NCBI RefSeq assembly: GCF_000002425.4
Contig: NC_037275.1
Span: 14,093,426-14,157,425 of the forward strand
Length of the DNA: 64,000 nt
Direction: 5' to 3'
Source: Physcomitrium patens
Lineage: Eukaryota; Streptophyta; Bryopsida; Funariales; Funariaceae
This document shows positions 25,376 to 34,918 of this stretch, piece after piece. How positions within the stretch are numbered: the stretch's first letter is position 1; the number at the start of each line of letters is the position of its first letter. The translations under genes were made by a program, and so were the position numbers. A model generated the notes under the pieces. That model saw only the letters and a program-made list of their open reading frames with translations. It was not told the DNA's origin and searched no databases.

Positions 25376-26449
25376 TTTAAAAAAATGACTAATATTAGTA
25401 TAAAAATATTGATCTTTTTGAAGATATTTCAATTCTTGTGTAAAGAGGTTGTTGGTGATCTTGTCTTAGTCAATTAATTCTACATTCTTTACTAAGAAAT
25501 ACACATCTATAATGATATTTGAAATGATGTTAATTTGCTTACAAAAATATTAAGAAAAGCTTGCTACAAATACAAATATATTCTTTGCTATTCCATTTGA
25601 TATTTATTGTATGCATATTGTATTTGCCAACTATATGAATTTTGTTGCTAAAAATATTGTTATGATTTGAATATGGCTGCTTATATTTGGATCTATAGCT
25701 GGTGACCTCCAAGAAGTGAAATTTAAAGATTATCTTGAGATAATTGATGTTCTACAAGATCTTCCTACTCTTGACTGAATTTAGATACTAGTTATTTGAG
25801 GATGTGTGTCATACCATGCTTTGAAAAAACTTTTAATACTTCTTGTTTAAGAAAAATAAAAACTAATGATAGTAATTTATTAAACTTATATTATTACCTA
25901 TTTATTGTTTTACATATCAATCTGTACTTGGATCTTGGATGTAACAAAGAATTGTGCATAGAAGTGGAATGCTATTGATATAAAAGAAGAAAATAATAGA
26001 AATAAGGATAAAAAAAAAAAAAAAAAAAAAAAAACAATGAGACAAGAAGGTGTGAATATAAGATGGTAAAATAAGTGTGTTCTAAGATGGCATATTGTTG
26101 TTGTAAGGTGTTTGTATAAGAAACCACATTGATATAAAGGTTATCAAATACCATCATATTTATTACTATTTTTATCATTAATAAGATATGTTCTTTAATA
26201 ATTATATTATATTTAAATAATGAAGTAGTAATGTAAATGACCATAATTTTAAAAGAATATAATAGATACAATTCAAAATTATAATAATGTGATGATTTTG
26301 AATTGTCATTATTTTTGAAGATGTAATTGATATCTTTTAAGAAAATAGCCTATAAGCACATAAGAGTCAAACTTACAAGTTTGTATTGTAAAAGCATATT
26401 GAATTTGGTGCTTTAAATGTTTGAATCTTTGAGGCAACAAATGGCCATG
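25376..26449. other. AT-rich stretch between A3 and A1
   Basis: No gene or LTR recognised. A poly-A run of about 25 lies at 26010-26034. The last five bases (CCATG, 26445-26449) are the target-site duplication of A1. Confidence 0.5.
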
Positions 26450-27001
26450 TGTCAAGGACAAAGACTCGATGAGGGAAAATATACACCAAAAGGCTATCTC
26501 GATATAATAAGTCAAAATATAAACAAGTAGGTATATTAAAAGGAAACTGGAATGGCTATTGCCACAAGACAAGAAACTAAAGACTCTTGAATCTAGACTA
26601 GAAGCAAGAAAGGAGTTGACAAGAGTGAAGAAGCCTTCACTCTTGTCTCTATATATACTATCTAACTAGGGGCTACGTGGCGACGTTCTATAGGACCTCC
26701 AATATGTGTTGACTTTGTAGGACACATGCCTTGACTTACAAGGCAAGTTTTCCTACATGTGGGCCACATAGTTAGCTTGATCTTCAAGCTAACAACATGT
26801 GTGGCACATGGCCAACTTGTTGACCACGTTTCTAATCCAAAAAGTCAATTAAAGACACCTATGAAGTCAAAGCAGCGTCTAGGAAGTTTCTAGGAAGCTT
26901 CTATATTAAATATTATACAATTAACTTACTTTTATCTACTTTTACTTACTTCTACCTATTTCTATATGTAATTATTAGCTTACATGATTATGGCCGTGAC
27001 A
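26450..27001 (-). repeat. 3' LTR of A1
   Basis: 552 bp, paired with 32271-32822. It contains the tandem GAAnnTTC block (26876-26911) and a TATA box. The inner edge adjoins the polypurine tract. Confidence 0.95.
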
Positions 27002-27004
27002 TTA

Positions 27005-27015
27005 CCCCCCCTTCT
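27005..27015 (-). other. Polypurine tract of A1
   Basis: Reads AGAAGGGGGGG on the element strand, three bases from the 3' LTR. This is the usual site for plus-strand priming. Confidence 0.85.
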
Positions 27016-27168
27016 AGAGACGAGTTCCACGAGGAGCGGTCATCATATGTTGAGGAAATCTATGATGCGACGAATTATATTCGCCACATACTCTGATCTC
27101 TGTTCTCTTCGAAGATGATTGATAGGGCCTCTCAACCATCGGTAGTGTCCCATACCAGGGCGGGAAGA

Positions 27169-27465
27169 TCACCCAGTTATTTGATCATTATTGAGGCCTT
27201 CATAACTTCCTTCGAATAGAATATTCGGAACACCATCAGGAGTTGTTCCTACCTCTAGCAAAATCACCAAACATCGGGAGTCCCTTCCCAAATCGTGATA
27301 CCAAACGCGTTGTATCTCACCATCTGTTCGAGGAAGAACATGTCGTTCTTGAAGATCTTCATCTCGATTGCGTCGTCTTGAAGGTTGTGACAATCGTAAT
27401 GTCTCGTCCGACAGGTCAGCAAACGAAGGTTCTTGAGTTGAATCCGCTGGTTGTTGGCTCTCCAT
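27169..27465 (-). CDS. Extra small ORF between pol and 3' LTR of A1, unknown
   Basis: A 98-codon frame starts MESQQPADSTQEPS on the same strand as pol, 95 bp beyond the pol stop. The product is acidic and hydrophilic, with no membrane segment and no motif I recognise. The DNA between pol and this ATG ends TTTGTGACGCTAATTAG, which resembles a splice acceptor, so expression from a spliced RNA is possible. The other family A copies are too eroded or truncated here to test conservation. It could encode an accessory protein or be a chance frame. Confidence 0.4.
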   Translation of the reverse strand: MESQQPADSTQEPSFADLSDETLRLSQPSRRRNRDEDLQERHVLPRTDGEIQRVWYHDLGRDSRCLVILLEVGTTPDGVPNILFEGSYEGLNNDQITG

Positions 27466-27559
27466 CTAATTAGCGTCACAAATGTAAAGAAGTTACAAAC
27501 AAGGATAGGAAATTGAATGTTATCTTGCCTCAATCTTGTCTCTTTTATAAGAGAGATTT

Positions 27560-30500
27560 TCATCTTAGTTTTGATGGATGTCGTTGATGAAAAACTTTGA
27601 CTTTAGCTGATGCATTTGCTAGATTCCTGGATGGCTCCCATGTGCGTTCACTAATATCATATCCGCGCCAATGAACAAGATATTCCAGCTTATTTCGGCG
27701 CCGCCTTGAGTCTAATATCTCTTCCATCTCAAATTCTTCATTATTATCTACTTCTATAGGAGGCGGTGGCATTTGTCTTCTTCCTTGTATATCCACTGTC
27801 TTATATGGTTCAAGAAGAGATACGTGGAATACAGGATGGATCTTCATTGACTCCGGTAGATGTAACCGATATGCAACTGGGTTGATCTGTTCAGAAACAG
27901 AAAAGGGGCCAAGCCTACGATAGTCCAACTTGTCACAAGGTCGAGTAGTCTTGATATTGCGACGAAGTAGCCATACCTTATTACCCACGTTGATTTGTGG
28001 TTGCTCCTTACGATATACATCTGCGTTTATCTTTTGTCGTTCTTGAGCTTCCTTCAATTGTGTCTTCATTATTGCATGTAACTCTGACAACCGATTTGCC
28101 ATATCTTCTGCTGCAGGATTATCAACTTTTGAAAAATCAAAAGTATCAAGTCGTGGATGATAGCCATAATTGGCAAAGAAAGGTGTTTGTTGCGTGGAAG
28201 AATGTACCGTATTATTATAAGCAAACTCTGCCAATGGCAGAAGGGTTGTCCAATCATCTTGTTGGTAGTTGATAGTACACCTTAAATATTGCTCCAAGAC
28301 TTGGTTTACGTGCTCTGTTTGTCCATCAGTTTGAGGATGGAAAGCCGAAGATAGCTTTATGTCCACTTTTAAAATCTTGAAAAGGGTCCTCCAAAATCTT
28401 GACACAAATTGAGTTCCCCTATCCGATATGATATCTTTAGGTAATCCATGATAGCGATAGATATTATCAATGAAAAGCTTAGCTGTTTCTTCACCTGTGA
28501 TAGATTTTGTACATGGCACAAAATGTGCCATCTTGGTGAAACGATCTACTATCACAAATATAGAATCATAAGATCTTGAGCTTGGAAGATCTGTGATGAA
28601 ATCCATAGAAACAGAAGACCATGGTTGTTCTGGTATAGGTAATGGCTGAAGAAGTCCGTAAGGTCGATGACGAGGAATTTTTGATCTTGAACAAATATCA
28701 CATGATTGTACAAAGTCTTTGACTGACTTCCACATTTGTGGCCACCAAAAATCTCTTGATATGAGTTCCAAAGTCTTATTATATCCAAAGTGCCTTGCTG
28801 CTGGAAAGTCATGACGTGCTTGAAGAACACGTAAACGTGCTTCTCCTTTTGGAACATATAGGCGTCCTTCAAAATATAATAGATTATTCTTGAACTCAAA
28901 CTTAGAAGGATCATGAGACTTGGAAGAATTATTCTCGATATCATGAACAAGAGGGTCTGAGGACATACTGGACTGGATTTGCTTGAGAAAAGTTGAATCA
29001 ACAGTCAATGTTGATTTCATTGCTCGGAGATGAAATTGCTCCGGTTTCAAGAGGACCGTTCTTTGTTGCTCAAAAGCTGCATCTCCTTCTTTTGGTGCAA
29101 AATAAGAACGTCTAGATAGGGCATCGGATAAACCTTGTTGTTTTCCTGGCCGATAAGTGATAATGAAGTCGAATCTTGACAAAGACATACTCCAACGAGC
29201 TTGACGACGATTCAACACGCGTGCTGACATGAAATACTTGAGGTTCTTGTGATCTGTATACACAGTGACTGGACTAGAAGCGCCTTCTAGATAATGACGC
29301 CATTCTTGAAAGGAATCCACGATCGCAAGAAGTTCTTTATCGTGGATCTCATAATTGATCTCGGCTGCTGAGAATTTTCTTGAATGAAAAGCTATCAGAT
29401 GGAGTTTGTCATCTGTTCCCATTTGTGATAAAACTGCACCCAAGGCAAAATCTGATGCATCTGTTTCCATAAAAAATGCCTTGGAAAAGTCAACATGATA
29501 TAAGACTGGTGCAGAGACAAACGATGTCTTCAAGGCTTCAAATGCTGCTTCCGCTTCTTGATTCCATTGAAATTTATCTTTACTAGTCAAGCGTGTAAGT
29601 GGAGCTGCAACTCGTGAGAAATCTTTGATGAAGATTCGATAGTAATTGACAAATCCCAAGAAACATTGGACATCTCTTACCGTCCTTGGAATCTTCCAAT
29701 CCACGATTGTTTGGACTTTCTTAGAATCCATCATGAGACCATCATTTGAAATGATGTATCCTAAAAAGTCAACTTGAGTAGTGTGAAATACACACTTTTC
29801 CATCTTGGCGCACAATCCTGCATCTCTAAGTTTTTGTAATACTTGACGAACATGTATTTCATGTTCTTCGACGTTCTTGGAATAGATCAGGATATCGTCT
29901 AGATAGCAGACGACAAAATTGTCTAAGAATTCACGAAATACATCATTCATGAGATGTTGAAAAGCAGCTGGTGCATTCGTGAGTCCAAAGGGCATGACAT
30001 TATATTCGAAATGTCCATACCTGGTTCGAAACGCAGTCTTCCATTCATCTCCTTCTTTGATCCGTACTAGATTATATGCTCCTCTTAGATCTATTTTTGT
30101 ATAGATCTTAGCTTGATTCAACTGGTCAAGGAGTCCTAATATCAAAGGTAATGGATACCTGTTCTTGATTGTGATCTTGTTGAGTCCTCGATAATCAACA
30201 CACATTCGTAAAGATCCATCTTTTTTCTTTACGAATAGAATTGGAGCTCCTGCTGGAGATTTTGAATGGCGTATGAAATTCTTCGCTAAATTCTCGTCAA
30301 TACATGTCTTGAGTTCAGCCATCTCATCTTGCGATAAACTGTAAATTGGTCCAAATGGTGGCTGAGTTCCTTCCTTGAGGTCGATTGAACAATCATATGG
30401 ACGATGCTCAGGAAGAATATCTGCATTCTTTTTCTCAAAAACGTCTTGATACTCCTGATATTGACTTGGAATGCCACTTGAAGTCTTTACGTTTTCAGAA

Positions 30501-31048
30501 ATAAGTGCAGCATAAATAGCAAAAGTTGATCCTTCTTTTGCTGCGTGTATAAATGCTTTTGCACCTATCAGTACGGGTTTTACTGTACTAGACTTATAAT
30601 TTTTTACTTGGTTTGTAGAACTATTAATAACGCTTTTGGAAAAGTCAAGTTTACGCGAATTCCAATCTATTCGAGGGTTATATTTTTCTAGCCAGGATAA
30701 ACCTAAAATAACTGGATTGGACGGGGATTTAATTATGTTAAAAGCTATGTAGCTATCATGACCGTCTATTGTTACTTTTATAGGATGAGTTTCATGAGTG
30801 ACATCTCCAGAAGACAAGGGACGACCATCTATGACTTCTACATGTACTGGTTTAGGTTTCTGTACAAAGGGTATTTTACGACTTTTAACAAATTGTTCAT
30901 CTAAAAAACATGCTGAGGCTCCCGAATCTAATAAAGCAGAGGCTTTGTAATTCTTAGGTCCTAAATATAAGTCTATTATAAAACAAGGAGAGGGTTCTGA
31001 GGAGAGGATAGGACCTTCATTAGGAATTGTACAAGGTTCCAGCTGCAC
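27560..31048 (-). CDS. A1 pol: protease, RT, RNase H, integrase, chromodomain
   Basis: Numbered from the GTG at 31048, the frame gives 1,162 residues and is open upstream to about 31117. It has no suitable ATG start, so it is probably made as a Gag-Pol fusion. Domains in order: aspartic protease with DSGAS (41-45); RT with YLDD (382-385); RNase H with D530, E572 and D599; integrase zinc finger H746, H753, C783, C786; integrase core D816, D876, E912; chromodomain about 1104-1160 (EYLVHWRGYDISERTWEP). Pol lies in the -1 frame relative to gag. All catalytic residues are present. The chromodomain would direct integration to marked chromatin, as shown for other chromoviruses. Confidence 0.95.
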   Translation of the reverse strand: MQLEPCTIPNEGPILSSEPSPCFIIDLYLGPKNYKASALLDSGASACFLDEQFVKSRKIPFVQKPKPVHVEVIDGRPLSSGDVTHETHPIKVTIDGHDSYIAFNIIKSPSNPVILGLSWLEKYNPRIDWNSRKLDFSKSVINSSTNQVKNYKSSTVKPVLIGAKAFIHAAKEGSTFAIYAALISENVKTSSGIPSQYQEYQDVFEKKNADILPEHRPYDCSIDLKEGTQPPFGPIYSLSQDEMAELKTCIDENLAKNFIRHSKSPAGAPILFVKKKDGSLRMCVDYRGLNKITIKNRYPLPLILGLLDQLNQAKIYTKIDLRGAYNLVRIKEGDEWKTAFRTRYGHFEYNVMPFGLTNAPAAFQHLMNDVFREFLDNFVVCYLDDILIYSKNVEEHEIHVRQVLQKLRDAGLCAKMEKCVFHTTQVDFLGYIISNDGLMMDSKKVQTIVDWKIPRTVRDVQCFLGFVNYYRIFIKDFSRVAAPLTRLTSKDKFQWNQEAEAAFEALKTSFVSAPVLYHVDFSKAFFMETDASDFALGAVLSQMGTDDKLHLIAFHSRKFSAAEINYEIHDKELLAIVDSFQEWRHYLEGASSPVTVYTDHKNLKYFMSARVLNRRQARWSMSLSRFDFIITYRPGKQQGLSDALSRRSYFAPKEGDAAFEQQRTVLLKPEQFHLRAMKSTLTVDSTFLKQIQSSMSSDPLVHDIENNSSKSHDPSKFEFKNNLLYFEGRLYVPKGEARLRVLQARHDFPAARHFGYNKTLELISRDFWWPQMWKSVKDFVQSCDICSRSKIPRHRPYGLLQPLPIPEQPWSSVSMDFITDLPSSRSYDSIFVIVDRFTKMAHFVPCTKSITGEETAKLFIDNIYRYHGLPKDIISDRGTQFVSRFWRTLFKILKVDIKLSSAFHPQTDGQTEHVNQVLEQYLRCTINYQQDDWTTLLPLAEFAYNNTVHSSTQQTPFFANYGYHPRLDTFDFSKVDNPAAEDMANRLSELHAIMKTQLKEAQERQKINADVYRKEQPQINVGNKVWLLRRNIKTTRPCDKLDYRRLGPFSVSEQINPVAYRLHLPESMKIHPVFHVSLLEPYKTVDIQGRRQMPPPPIEVDNNEEFEMEEILDSRRRRNKLEYLVHWRGYDISERTWEPSRNLANASAKVKVFHQRHPSKLR

Positions 31049-31056
31049 GGTCCCTA

Positions 31057-32058
31057 TTGTAGCTGGACGAATCCGTTTTCCGACATGTTGTCTTCTTTGA
31101 CCGTCGTACCCCTCATTTTATAGTTGCGTCGTTTCTTTGGACAATGTTGAGCAGTGTGCTTAGGTTCTCCGCAATATAAACATAATCCTTCTTGACGACG
31201 ACGAATCTTTTCTTGCTCAGTTAGAGGTTTAAAACGTACCGCATCAATTTACATGTCTTCTACTTCCGAATGTACGTTTGGCAAAGATGTTGATGTTGCC
31301 ATTGAGTAATAACGTTGAGGTTCTCGTGAATGATTCTCAGATCGAAATTCAAAAAGTCGATTATCACATTTTACCGCAAAATCGATTGCTTGACTCAAGG
31401 TTTGAGGATCAGGTAAGTTGAGCATCAATTTCTTTACTTCGTATTGCAATCCATAAAGAAATTGACTGATGAGTGCAGCATCATCCCACTTGATGTCAAT
31501 TGCAAGTTGTCGAAATTGTGAAGCATATACTGTTACTGAGCGATTTTCTTGTCGCAGAATTCGGATCTTATTTGTTGCAACACGAGTTGCATCGTGTTCA
31601 CCATACATAGGTCGAAAATCCGCCAAAAAAGCTTCCAAATTGTCCAATATTGGATTTTGTTGTTCAAGAAAAGACGAAAACCACGATAATGCAGAACCAG
31701 AAAGTAGAGTGCCAATAAACCTGACTTGTGATCCTGGAGTTGGATAGCTTTGCGGTTGAAGTTCAATTGCCAATTGTACTTGATTGATGAACCCTCGAAA
31801 CTTTGATCTCGTACCATCAAATTTCTCAGGTAAGGCAATTCTTGGTTCTCTAGTGCTTATAGGGTGTTGTACAATTGGAGAAGGAACGTGATTTGTTGTA
31901 GATGTTGAAGCAGCTCCGATCATCTCTATATCTCCACTTTCTGCTATTCTTGTTCTTTCCTGTGTTGGTGAATTGAGTTGATGCATCGCAAGCATTAACT
32001 CCCTCATTTGCTCTTGCATTTGTGCCATTGCACTCTTCATTTCAACAAGCTCTGCCAT
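31057..32058 (-). CDS. A1 gag, with internal TAA before the zinc knuckle
   Basis: The ATG at 32058 (MAELVEMKSAMAQMQEQM) opens 269 codons ending at a TAA (31251-31249). The body holds a coiled-coil-like Met/Gln-rich start and a retrotransposon Gag core (LPEKFDGTRSKFRGFINQV, LYGLQYEVKKLM). The frame then runs 64 more codons, containing a CCHC zinc knuckle CLYCGEPKHTAQHC, to a TAG at 31056-31054. Copies A2 and A4 have CAA where A1 and A3 have TAA, so the stop looks like a C-to-T mutation. Without readthrough, A1 Gag would lack its nucleic-acid-binding part and could not fuse to Pol. Confidence 0.9.
31075..31081 (-). promoter_or_regulatory. Candidate -1 frameshift site at the gag-pol overlap
   Basis: The gag and pol frames overlap between about 31117 and 31054, with pol in -1. 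Within the overlap, G GAA AAC is conserved in A1, A2 and A4. Only its A-site half (AAC to AAA) fits the classical X XXY YYZ rule, so the exact slip site is uncertain. Confidence 0.35.
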
Positions 32059-32257
32059 AATGACACTAAGAAGAAAAATTTGTTTGATATTGCTCAAGAC
32101 AAAAGAAAAGAAAGACTTGATAACAAAGAAGATACTAAAAACAATATCAGTTTAGAAGTGGGTAATCCGCAAACTTCTAATACGCTTATGTCTTGTCAAG
32201 AGAAAGGAGTAATCCACTCTTACTCAAGAAAAAACAAAGCTCTGATATTGTAAGTGT

Positions 32258-32268
32258 ACTCTTGTCAA
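32258..32268 (-). other. Putative self-primer binding site of A1
   Basis: TTGACAAGAGT begins two bases after the 5' LTR and is the exact reverse complement of ACTCTTGTCAA (32447-32437), the predicted first 11 nt of the element RNA. It lacks the TGG start of a tRNA-primed site. This is the arrangement used by Tf1 of fission yeast. Confidence 0.65.
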
Positions 32269-32270
32269 TC

Positions 32271-32822
32271 TGTCAACGACAAAGACTCGATGAGGGAAAA
32301 TATACACCAAAAGGCTATTTCGATATAATAAGTCAAAATATAAATAAGTAGGTATATTAAAAGGAAACTGGAATGGCTATTGCCACAAGACAAGAAATTA
32401 AAGACTCTTGAAGCTGGACTAGAAGCAAGAAAGGAGTTGACAAGAGTGAAGAAGCCTTCACTCTTGTCTCTATATATACTATCTAACTAGGGGCTACGTG
32501 GCGACGTTCTATAGGACCTCCAATATGTGTTGACTTTGTAGGACACATGCCTTGACTTACAAGGCAAGTTTTCCTACGTGTGGGCCACATAGTTAGCTTG
32601 ATCTTCAAGCTAACAACATGTGTGGCACATGGCCAACTTGTTGACCACGTTTCTAATCCAAAAAGTCAATTAAAGACACCTATGAAGTCAAAGCAGCGTC
32701 TAGGAAGTTTCTAGGAAGCTTTTATATTAAATATTATACAATTAACTTACTTTTATCTACTTTTACTTACTTCTACCTATTTCTATATGTAATTATTAGC
32801 TTATATGATTATGGCCGTGACA
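32271..32822 (-). repeat. 5' LTR of A1
   Basis: 552 bp, starting TGTCACGGCC and ending CGTTGACA on the element strand. It contains the tandem GAAnnTTC block, a TATA box and a 13-bp inverted repeat around the predicted RNA start. Confidence 0.95.
32471..32478 (-). promoter_or_regulatory. TATA box of A1
   Basis: TATATATA on the element strand. Its first base lies 31 nt upstream of the ACTCTTGTCAA at 32447, the normal TATA-to-start spacing. The TATATATAGAG context is conserved in copies A2, A3 and A4. Confidence 0.7.
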
Positions 32823-32827
32823 CCATG

Positions 32828-33405
32828 TCATCTCTGTTGAATTTAGAAGATTTGTATTTCTTTTGATAAGTAACAAACATTTTTTTTGGCTATGTCTGAT
32901 TTTGGTGATAGCATAGTGGTGTAATTTATCTATTCTTTTGAGATCTATTACACAAATTTGAAGTACTTTAATAGCCAAGGCTTTCAAAAGTATAAATTTA
33001 TCAAATATATGCATAATATATTCTATGTCACAAATATATACATTAACCTAGATAAGAAGTGTTAGTTAGAAAATAAATATAGGTAGATTTGATATTATCT
33101 TGTGGTTCAGCTTTTTAGAAGCTTCATAGATGCATATTTGACTTAATACATGTTTATAGTTATTTGATAGGTTAGAAACTTGGCCAATAAGTTACTTATG
33201 TGTTGTATTTATGCATAACTTGTGGTACAAGCTAATGTCATAGATATATATCTATTGTAATTGTTACTTAAGTAATATGAATTAGTAGAAGTAGATAAAA
33301 ATATATTAATTCTATAATAACTTTTGAAAAAGCTTCCTAGAAGCTTTTTAGATGCCATTTTGACTTTATATATATTTGTAGCTGATTGATAGGTTAAAAA
33401 CTTAG
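32828..33405 (+). other. Flank of A1 with staggered family A LTR fragments
   Basis: After about 220 bp of unassigned AT-rich DNA, two partial LTR-like blocks follow. One runs at about 33050-33234 and one at about 33235-33405, starting TGTCATAG. Each repeats the AGAAGCTT...GATAGGTTAGAAACTTGG-type text. The full A2 LTR starts at 33406 (TGTCACG). This looks like successive insertions or recombination among related LTRs. Confidence 0.55.
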
Positions 33406-33724
33406 TGTCACGAACATATATATTTACCTCAATAGTTACTTATATGATTAAGTAGAAGTAGATAAAATAGAATAATTTCATAAAGTCTTCTAGAGAAGCT
33501 TCCTAGAAGCTTCATAAATACAGTTTTGACTTTAGATGTATTCGTAGGTTAGAAACTTGGCCAAAAAGCTAACCATATATTGGTAGCTTATGGAACAAGT
33601 TACCTCACTATAATAGCTTGTGGAATAAGCCAACTACGTGGCGCATACATAGATAACTTGTCTTGCAAGATAAGACATTTGGCTAACAAAGTCAACACAT
33701 GTTGGAGGTCTTATAGGACATCGC

Positions 33725-34856
33725 TGTCGTATTACGTGCTTTCCTGCTTGAGAACGCACTAGGCGTTTGGCTGTAGGAGGTAGTATGGAAATTCGTTAAT
33801 ATTCAAGTAGTCTATCGGTTTTTGACCGTTGGAATATAAACGATTATAAAAATATACCATAAATCTATACGGATGTCCTTCGACTGCTCACCGAAATCCT
33901 TTTTGCCTCAGCCGGTAGGTCTCTAGACATTACAGAGAACCCCAAACAACCCAATCTCCTAATCTCTGACACCGCTTTATACTCACGACCTTGTATCCAC
34001 TGACTATCTTGTTAGATTAACCCAAAAATTTTCATTCATTCCGCATACTCAATCCTATAGACACCCTTTTAATTCTTCAATCACAGACGTAACTTCGATT
34101 TCACAAAACAGTCAAGAGTAATCACACCCACTTCATTAAAACCCCGATTCATTAGTACAATACATCGACTATTCAGCATTGATCGCCAGAAGTCCCTTTT
34201 CTGACCCTTACCCAAAAACCTTGTATCCTCTTTTTTTCTTAACCTCCCTCCCCTTTAACCCTAATTCTTCCCTCTTTCAAACCCTAGCCTCTGAATTTCT
34301 TCAATCTTCCATCTTGGATCCAAAATTGGCTCCTGCCGTTAGAGCTTTCTCCTCCATTTTTACCTTTAAGAGATCTTTTTACCAAAAGGACGTTCCCAAA
34401 ATGGCACAAAGGACGGAATAGCCTGAAACGAAATCGGAGCCCCATAATCGGGACCACATTGAGTCGCCCGACCAATTCAAGTCTCATATTGATTAAGAAG
34501 CCCGTAGTAAGACTTGGATGTTCCCATAATTGGACCGCATTGGATTGCCCGACCAAGTCAGGTCTCATATTGAGTAAGAGGACCCGGATTGGATGTCTTG
34601 AAATTGGATCCAATTGGCTCTTCGAACCAGGCTCACCCGTCATTGAATTGGTCTTTTCCCTTTCTGCTGACTCTCATTATTGGAATCAAACGGAGCATTT
34701 CAGTATGCCCCGGTTGACTGTATCGGGGTGATTGACCCTGGCCTCTCAGTATTTGCACTGGAATTGGTCATTGCTCCCAATATTCGAGGTAATTGAATAT
34801 GAATAAAAGTCCCCTTTCTTTATATTTTCATAATATAGTCGTATTACAACACGACA
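33725..34856 (-). repeat. 3' LTR of B1
   Basis: Matches 40536-41666 over its whole length. It contains CT-rich text with CTCTTTCAAACCCTAGCC and GACCACATTGAGTCG. Confidence 0.92.
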
Positions 34857-34918
34857 TCCACCCCCTCTGAACTTGTGCATCTTTCGGTATGCACCAATTT
34901 ACCCAATTGCTGTTTGAT

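Larger units (their letters stand above)
26450..32822 (-). mobile_element. Near-intact Ty3 chromovirus (copy A1), 6.4 kb
   Basis: Two 552-bp LTRs start TGTCA and end TGACA. They differ at about nine positions by eye (about 98% identity) and are flanked by a perfect 5-bp target duplication, CCATG (26445-26449 and 32823-32827). The element reads on the minus strand: 5' LTR 32271-32822, primer site 32258-32268, gag, pol (PR-RT-RH-IN-chromodomain), a small extra ORF, polypurine tract, 3' LTR 26450-27001. The pol frame is uninterrupted for more than 1,160 codons. One nonsense codon in gag upstream of the zinc knuckle is the only clear defect. It is the youngest insertion in the window, and its pol resembles fungal and non-seed-plant chromoviruses of the Tcn1/MAGGY/Tf1 type. 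Confidence 0.95.

Noticed and set aside
26010..26034. Poly-A run as the tail of a LINE or SINE
   Set aside because: No endonuclease, RT or target duplication was found next to it. AT-rich slippage is enough to explain it.
32240..32250. TATCAGAGC in the A1 leader as a tRNA-iMet primer site
   Set aside because: It lies over 20 nt from the LTR and lacks the TGG start. The adjacent 11-nt self-complementary site fits better.
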